DNA of 64,000 bases from Chitinophaga niabensis (GTDB taxonomy: Bacteria > Bacteroidota > Bacteroidia > Chitinophagales > Chitinophagaceae), in assembly GCA_017849435.1 (NCBI GenBank), contig JAFIGY010000019.1, forward strand, positions 248,001-312,000. The letters run 5' to 3'. A model generated the notes under the pieces. The model did not search any database. It worked only from the letters and a program-made list of their open reading frames with translations, and had not been told where the DNA came from. Within the stretch, counting starts at the first letter, position 1; each line of letters opens with the position of its first letter. This document shows, in pieces, positions 59,718-64,000 of the stretch. A program made the position numbers and the translations under genes.

Positions 59718-60893
59718 TGGTTTTGACTTGAGCACACTATCTGCCGATACCGGCTGCGGTGTGATGACGGCCCCGTCCCTTAAATTACCGGTCCCGGACA
59801 AAACGATCTTTTCGCCTGCTTTTAGTCCGTCGCTTACAAAATAATAGTTAGCTGTTTTCCCGGCGATGCTGATGGGCCTGCTTGTCACTTTATTGCTATC
59901 AGCTACTGTATATACCAACACTTTGTCCTGTATCTCAAATGTAGCTTCCTGTGGTATCATAATGGCAGCCGGAACCTCCCGTGCGAATCTTACTCTGCCT
60001 GTGTTACCTGTGCGCAGTATGCCATCGGCATTGGGGAAGGTGGCACGGAAACTGATAGCGCCGGTTGTTTTATTGAACTGTCCTTCTATCGTTCCTATTT
60101 TCCCTTTCTGTGCAAACGTACTGTTGTCCGCCAGTATCAGCTCTACAGGAGGCGCATTCTTCAGCTTCTCTTCGAGCGTCTTGCCGGGAAAGTTGTTCTT
60201 AAAGGTGATAAAGTCCGCTTCGCTCATGGAAAAGTAAGCGTACATCTCATGTACTTCGGAAAGCACGGTGAGGGGCTGGGCATCGGCGTTGGATACAAGG
60301 GCACCTGCTTTATGAGGAATCCTTCCTATGTAACCACTTACCGGCGCGGTAATCAGGGTATAGCCTACATTGATCCGTGCGCTGCCTACTGCTGCTTTTG
60401 CCTGAGCTAAAGCAGCTTTTGCCGCCTCATAGTTTGCTTTTGCCGTTTTTAACTGCACATCAGACACTACGTTGCTGGCAACCAGGGGCGTCAGACGGTC
60501 CACTTCAACCTGCGCCTTTTCCAGGTTAGCCTGCGCAGCAAGCTGGTTTGAACTGGCGCCGTTCAATTGTTCGGCATATACTTTCGGATCTATTTTAAAC
60601 AAAGGCTGCCCTGCTTTTACATAAGCGCCTTCATCTACAAATATTTTTTCCAGATAGCCGGATACCTGTGGGCGCACGTCCACATTCACCTTTCCTTCCA
60701 GCGAAGCGGGAAACTCCAGGTAAGTAGTAGCCGGGGCAGGTGTAACCACCATCACCGGTAACTGCGGAGGCCCCTGTTGGTGCGGACCTGCATGGGGAGA
60801 TGAGCAGCTATATAACAATACAGCCAATATCAGGACGCCAGGCAAATAACTGAGTGGCTTGTGTGTGATCATTTTTTTCGATAATAGTTCCAT
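59712..60893 (-). CDS. RND periplasmic adaptor (membrane fusion lipoprotein)
   Basis: 393 residues; signal with lipobox LLYSC after an N-terminal stretch (a second ATG at 60872 would also give a lipoprotein signal). Domains in order: beta-barrel/lipoyl start (LEFPASLEGKVNVDVRPQVSGYL), alpha-hairpin (about 100-170, NGASSNQLAAQANLEKAQVEV region), second lipoyl half (NVGYTLITAPVSGYIGRIP), beta-barrel and membrane-proximal domain ending VVLSGTGNLRDGAVITPQPV. First gene of the operon. Confidence 0.94.
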   Translation of the reverse strand: MELLSKKMITHKPLSYLPGVLILAVLLYSCSSPHAGPHQQGPPQLPVMVVTPAPATTYLEFPASLEGKVNVDVRPQVSGYLEKIFVDEGAYVKAGQPLFKIDPKVYAEQLNGASSNQLAAQANLEKAQVEVDRLTPLVASNVVSDVQLKTAKANYEAAKAALAQAKAAVGSARINVGYTLITAPVSGYIGRIPHKAGALVSNADAQPLTVLSEVHEMYAYFSMSEADFITFKNNFPGKTLEEKLKNAPPVELILADNSTFAQKGKIGTIEGQFNKTTGAISFRATFPNADGILRTGNTGRVRFAREVPAAIMIPQEATFEIQDKVLVYTVADSNKVTSRPISIAGKTANYYFVSDGLKAGEKIVLSGTGNLRDGAVITPQPVSADSVLKSKPL

Positions 60894-61301
60894 GTGTTAT
60901 AAGTGTTATAGAAATAGAATTTAACGTGAGTTCGATTTAAACGGCAAAGACAGACATGTTTTTAAGTTCATCATTGATTATTTCAATATCGTCGGACCTC
61001 ATACACGAGATACGATAATCGCTTTCTTTATGCAAAAAAGCTATTGACATAACAGAACATCCAGGCATGGGCGTACCTGAGTATTCAAAACATGGTAGAA
61101 AAAGGAAGACTACGCTACTGCCTGGGCTTGCAGTAGTACCTGTAACTTATTAGAAGCGTTGCTAAGATTGCTGTTATAAAAGCAGCGCCGGATCGTTACG
61201 GGTTGTTACATGACTTTCATGGTTCGATGTATTGATGCGTTGCAATTGACAATGCAAAGTTAAAGGCTTACTTCATTCGATGCACATTCTTTATTGCGGG
61301 A
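60894..61301. other. Gap (408 bases) upstream of the RND operon
   Basis: No gene supported. A -7-like TAACTTTG on the minus strand (61262-61255) could serve the operon, but the -33 element at the expected distance is absent. AraC-type binding sites may lie here; none recognised. Confidence 0.4.
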
Positions 61302-62180
61302 TTAATTGTACTTTTCACGGATAGACTTCTGAAAGAGCGTTGGCGTCAGTCCGGTATGCTTTTTAAAGAACCGGTTGAAGTAAGCGTCATCGTCGAAACT
61401 CAGCTCTCCTGCTATCTGCTTTACTGACAACCGTTGCCAGAATAACAGCCGTTTGGCTTCCATGATACGTTTGGCATCTATGACCTGCTTCGCACTGCGA
61501 CCGATAGAGGTTTTCACCGTATCATTCAGGTGGCCTGGCGTGACATGCAGCATTTCCGCGTAGTCAGAGACCTGTGCTTTTTCTTTGAAATATTGATCTA
61601 CCAATACTTTGAACTGTACGCTTAATGCGTTGGGACCATTATCTGTCCGGTACACCTCCCCTGTTTCGGGCTTTGCGATCCTCCCACAGGCGATAATGAA
61701 GGCGATGAGCACATTACGGATAACGGCTTCCTTCCGCGGCTTGTCGCCATGAAATTCTTTGAGCAGGATGCGTGCGAAAGCAAGCAGCTCTTGCAGTTGA
61801 TCCTCTTCCAGGTACAATACACTATCCTTGAACAGGCATTGCCAGCAGCTCAATACGCCCTGTGTTTCAGAGATCAGGAAATCCCGCGTAAAGTATAATG
61901 CCAGCATCTCTGCATTGGAACTATGATCATGCTGATGGATCTGGTCCGGTTCCAGCATGATGATAGCGGGTGCATGTATGGTATGTTTTTCAAAATCGAT
62001 ATACTCTGTCACGCTGCCTTTGAGCAGCAGCATAATGGTGTAGCCATCATGACGATGCGGCTCATCGTGCCCCCAGTTCACTTCCCGGAGGTTGGTGCGG
62101 TGGATGATGAATTGTGAATTCTCCGCGACGCAATCATCCATGCTGATAAGCGGAATGTTGTTTAATCTGGTCAGTTGCAT
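61302..62180 (-). CDS. AraC-family transcriptional regulator, probable RND operon regulator
   Basis: 292 residues. N-terminal cupin-like sensor (HDGYTIMLLLKGSVTEYIDF, LEPDQIHQHDHSS) and C-terminal AraC HTH pair (YAEMLHVTPGHLNDTVKTSIG; VKQIAGELSFDDDAYFNRFFKK) ending HTGLTPTLFQKSIREKYN. Located upstream of the RND operon in the same direction with 408 bases between. In many Bacteroidota such regulators activate the following pump genes; the target here is inferred from location. Confidence 0.92.
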   Translation of the reverse strand: MQLTRLNNIPLISMDDCVAENSQFIIHRTNLREVNWGHDEPHRHDGYTIMLLLKGSVTEYIDFEKHTIHAPAIIMLEPDQIHQHDHSSNAEMLALYFTRDFLISETQGVLSCWQCLFKDSVLYLEEDQLQELLAFARILLKEFHGDKPRKEAVIRNVLIAFIIACGRIAKPETGEVYRTDNGPNALSVQFKVLVDQYFKEKAQVSDYAEMLHVTPGHLNDTVKTSIGRSAKQVIDAKRIMEAKRLLFWQRLSVKQIAGELSFDDDAYFNRFFKKHTGLTPTLFQKSIREKYN

Positions 62181-62216
62181 GCTGATGAAGATTAATTATT
62201 GGATAGCAAAGATAGG

Positions 62217-64000
62217 CTATTCTACTTTTTGTCTTTCCTGCACCCGCACAAGGTCGCTCATCTTCACCTGCATGGGAATATTCCCGATCTGCACGATGGC
62301 GTTCTTGCCGCGTAATTCAATCACTTTCCCTACCTGGTTATTGGTCCGGATCTTCACCCGGTCCCCTATTTTCACGTCCCCGGTCAATTCTTCGAACTTA
62401 TCCTGTACTTTCTTCTGCTGTTTGTCGTTGATCGCCTGCTCCCGTTTGCGGAATAAGAGCGCCTCTGCCTGTTTGATCACTTTCTGCTTGTCCTCCGTCC
62501 GCTTCCACTCTATCACGATCTGTTTCAGCTTGCGCTCCATATCTTTCAGATAAGTGAGCTCTTCTTCCTTTATCTTGTTTTGCAGTTTCAATACATTATA
62601 CTGTTGCTGCACGCGTTCCTTGTCTGACAGTACCTCGTACTCCCGCTTCAGCCGTTCGTTCTCCCGAAGCAGCTTCTGCAGTTCCTTTTCCTTCTGCTCC
62701 ACTTTCTGAAGGTCCTGCTCGGCTTTGTTCAGCAGTTTGTCCAGCCGGAAATGCCCTTCATCTACCAGCTTCCTCGCCCGGTTAATCAAAGCCGGGTCCA
62801 GCCCGATCCTTTGCGCGATGGAGAATGTATAAGAGCTTCCCGGCTTGCCCACCAGGAGTTTATACATGGGTTGGAGGTTCTGCTCATCAAAGCCCATGGC
62901 CGCATTGATAATCCCTTTCACTTTCCCCGCCATGATCTTCAGGTTGAGATAGTGCGTGGTAACGATGCCGAAGGCATGTTTGCGCGCCAGCTCTTCCATG
63001 ATCACCTCCGCAAAAGCGCCGCCCAGGTTGGGATCGGAGCCTGAACCGAGCTCATCGATGAAGAACAGCGTTTTGCCGCTGGCGTTCTCCATGAAGTGCT
63101 TCATGTTCCTGAGATGGGAGCTGTAAGTACTCAGCTCGAACTCCAGGCTTTGCGTATCCCCTATGTGGATCATCAGCTGGCGGAAGATGCCGAGCTGGCT
63201 GGTAGGGTGTACGGGGACGAGGAGGCCGGCCTGCAACATCAGCTGGATCAGTCCCACCGTTTTCAGGGTCACTGTTTTCCCCCCGGCATTCGGACCGCTG
63301 ATCACCAGGATGTGATTGTCCTTGTCCAGCGTCAGATTGATGGGAACGGTCGGCTTACCCTGCCTGCGGTTATAGAGCAACAGCAATGGATGATATGCCT
63401 CCACCAGGTGTACCTGCGCCTGTGATACCAGCATCGGATAGTTGCCATTGATATCCAGTGCCAGGCGGGCTTTTGCCCTGATAAAGTCGAATATCCCGAG
63501 AATATCATGGTAGCCCTGCAAAAGGCCCTGGTACTGCTGGAGTTCGGCCGTAAGGGTACGCAATATCCTGTATACCTCCCGGGACTCGTCCCTTTCGAGG
63601 GAAAAGACCTCGTTGTTCAGCTGGATCGTCTCCTCCGGTTCCAGGAAGGCTGTGCGACGGGTATCCGACTCTCCGTGCAGAATCCCCTTCACCATCCGCT
63701 TCTGCTCGGCAAATATGGCTACCACGCGCCGGCCGTTCAGGAAGCTCTCCTCAATATCTGCCAGGTATCCCTGTTTCTGCAATTTGCCCAGTATCCGGTC
63801 AAACACCCTTCGCAGCTCCGTCCGTTTACGGAACAGCGCCATCCTGATCTTTGCGAGTTCCGGGGTAGCATTGTCCCGCACCTGCCCCGCTTCATCCAGC
63901 ACCTCGTCTATCTGTGCAATGATCTTTTTCTCGTAATATGTTTGTGCGATAACGGAATACAATCCTGCATAGGTCACCTTTCTGTCTGTATCAAAGAACC
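62217..64000 (-). CDS. mutS2: Endonuclease/recombination inhibitor MutS2 (partial, 5' end beyond window; no Smr domain)
   Basis: The frame is open to base 64000, so the N-terminus is missing; about 594 codons are visible. Core motifs: NGRRVVAIFAEQKRMVKG, Walker A SGPNAGGKTVTLKT, Walker B LFFIDELGSGSDPNLGGAFAEVI, and coiled-coil arms. After the KOW-like segment (VKIRTNNQVGKVIELRGKNA) the protein ends at VRVQERQKVE without the C-terminal Smr nuclease domain of B. subtilis MutS2. MutS2 acts on branched DNA or stalled ribosomes; here nuclease activity of the Smr type would be absent. Confidence 0.9.
   Translation of the reverse strand, partial: FFDTDRKVTYAGLYSVIAQTYYEKKIIAQIDEVLDEAGQVRDNATPELAKIRMALFRKRTELRRVFDRILGKLQKQGYLADIEESFLNGRRVVAIFAEQKRMVKGILHGESDTRRTAFLEPEETIQLNNEVFSLERDESREVYRILRTLTAELQQYQGLLQGYHDILGIFDFIRAKARLALDINGNYPMLVSQAQVHLVEAYHPLLLLYNRRQGKPTVPINLTLDKDNHILVISGPNAGGKTVTLKTVGLIQLMLQAGLLVPVHPTSQLGIFRQLMIHIGDTQSLEFELSTYSSHLRNMKHFMENASGKTLFFIDELGSGSDPNLGGAFAEVIMEELARKHAFGIVTTHYLNLKIMAGKVKGIINAAMGFDEQNLQPMYKLLVGKPGSSYTFSIAQRIGLDPALINRARKLVDEGHFRLDKLLNKAEQDLQKVEQKEKELQKLLRENERLKREYEVLSDKERVQQQYNVLKLQNKIKEEELTYLKDMERKLKQIVIEWKRTEDKQKVIKQAEALLFRKREQAINDKQQKKVQDKFEELTGDVKIGDRVKIRTNNQVGKVIELRGKNAIVQIGNIPMQVKMSDLVRVQERQKVE

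Overview
The window looks like a chromosomal segment of a Bacteroidota bacterium close to Chitinophaga (Chitinophagaceae). The support is internal: a SusC/SusD pair with a FecI/FecR regulatory pair, a C-terminal type IX secretion sorting domain, HisKA_3 kinases with NarL-type regulators, promoters of the form TTG-N19-21-TAnnTTTG, few Shine-Dalgarno sites, and base composition that looks close to 50% GC by eye. No rRNA or CRISPR array was seen. One tRNA gene (Ser, TGA anticodon) is present. Both window edges cut genes: an ABC ATPase on the left and MutS2 on the right.

Layout. 0-3.4 kb: a TetR-controlled ABC exporter operon (tetR, tolC-like, hlyD-like, ATPase) with matching operators in front of tetR and the tolC-like gene. 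3.4-6.7 kb: thioesterase, ArsR regulator plus SDR oxidoreductase with shared operator half-sites, and cardiolipin synthase. 6.7-11.8 kb: a stress- or metal-sensing locus made of an ECF sigma factor, a one-TM anti-sigma candidate, a membrane-anchored and a secreted Spy/CnrX-like protein, and a large outer-membrane barrel with a glycine-rich insert. 11.8-17.1 kb: S9 peptidase, then a four-gene cassette (anchored protein, polytopic membrane protein, kinase, regulator). 17.2-22.9 kb: DUF1801/YdeI protein, Tat-exported phospholipase C, BlaI/BlaR1-like pair and a phosphopantetheinyl transferase. 23.0-27.0 kb: a large poly-epsilon-lysine-synthetase-like single-module NRPS, divergent from the transferase. 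27.1-31.3 kb: a hypothetical exported protein and a second copy of the four-gene sensory cassette. 31.4-35.9 kb: lipoprotein, RibD_C-like reductase, a YCII/DGPF + ECF42-type sigma pair, SRPBCC protein, membrane protein and LOG-family protein.

35.9-41.9 kb is visibly AT-richer and contains two gene remnants (AraC, aldehyde dehydrogenase) among PfpI, epimerase, cupin, alpha/beta hydrolase, acetyltransferase and AraC genes. It ends in a short element with inverted-repeat termini. 42.0-53.0 kb is a fucose-directed polysaccharide utilization locus: SusC, SusD, a secreted F-type lectin protein with an unassigned central domain, a GH29 alpha-L-fucosidase, FecR, and a divergent FecI-like sigma factor. 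53.4-54.8 kb holds a decayed serine-recombinase element next to tRNA-Ser. 54.9-62.2 kb is an RND efflux operon with an AraC regulator upstream, and 62.2 kb to the end is MutS2.

The items I would look at first are the duplicated four-gene sensory cassette, the polylysine-synthetase-like enzyme with a Lys-like A-domain code, the CnrYXH-like sigma module, and the fucolectin protein with its unassigned catalytic-looking domain.
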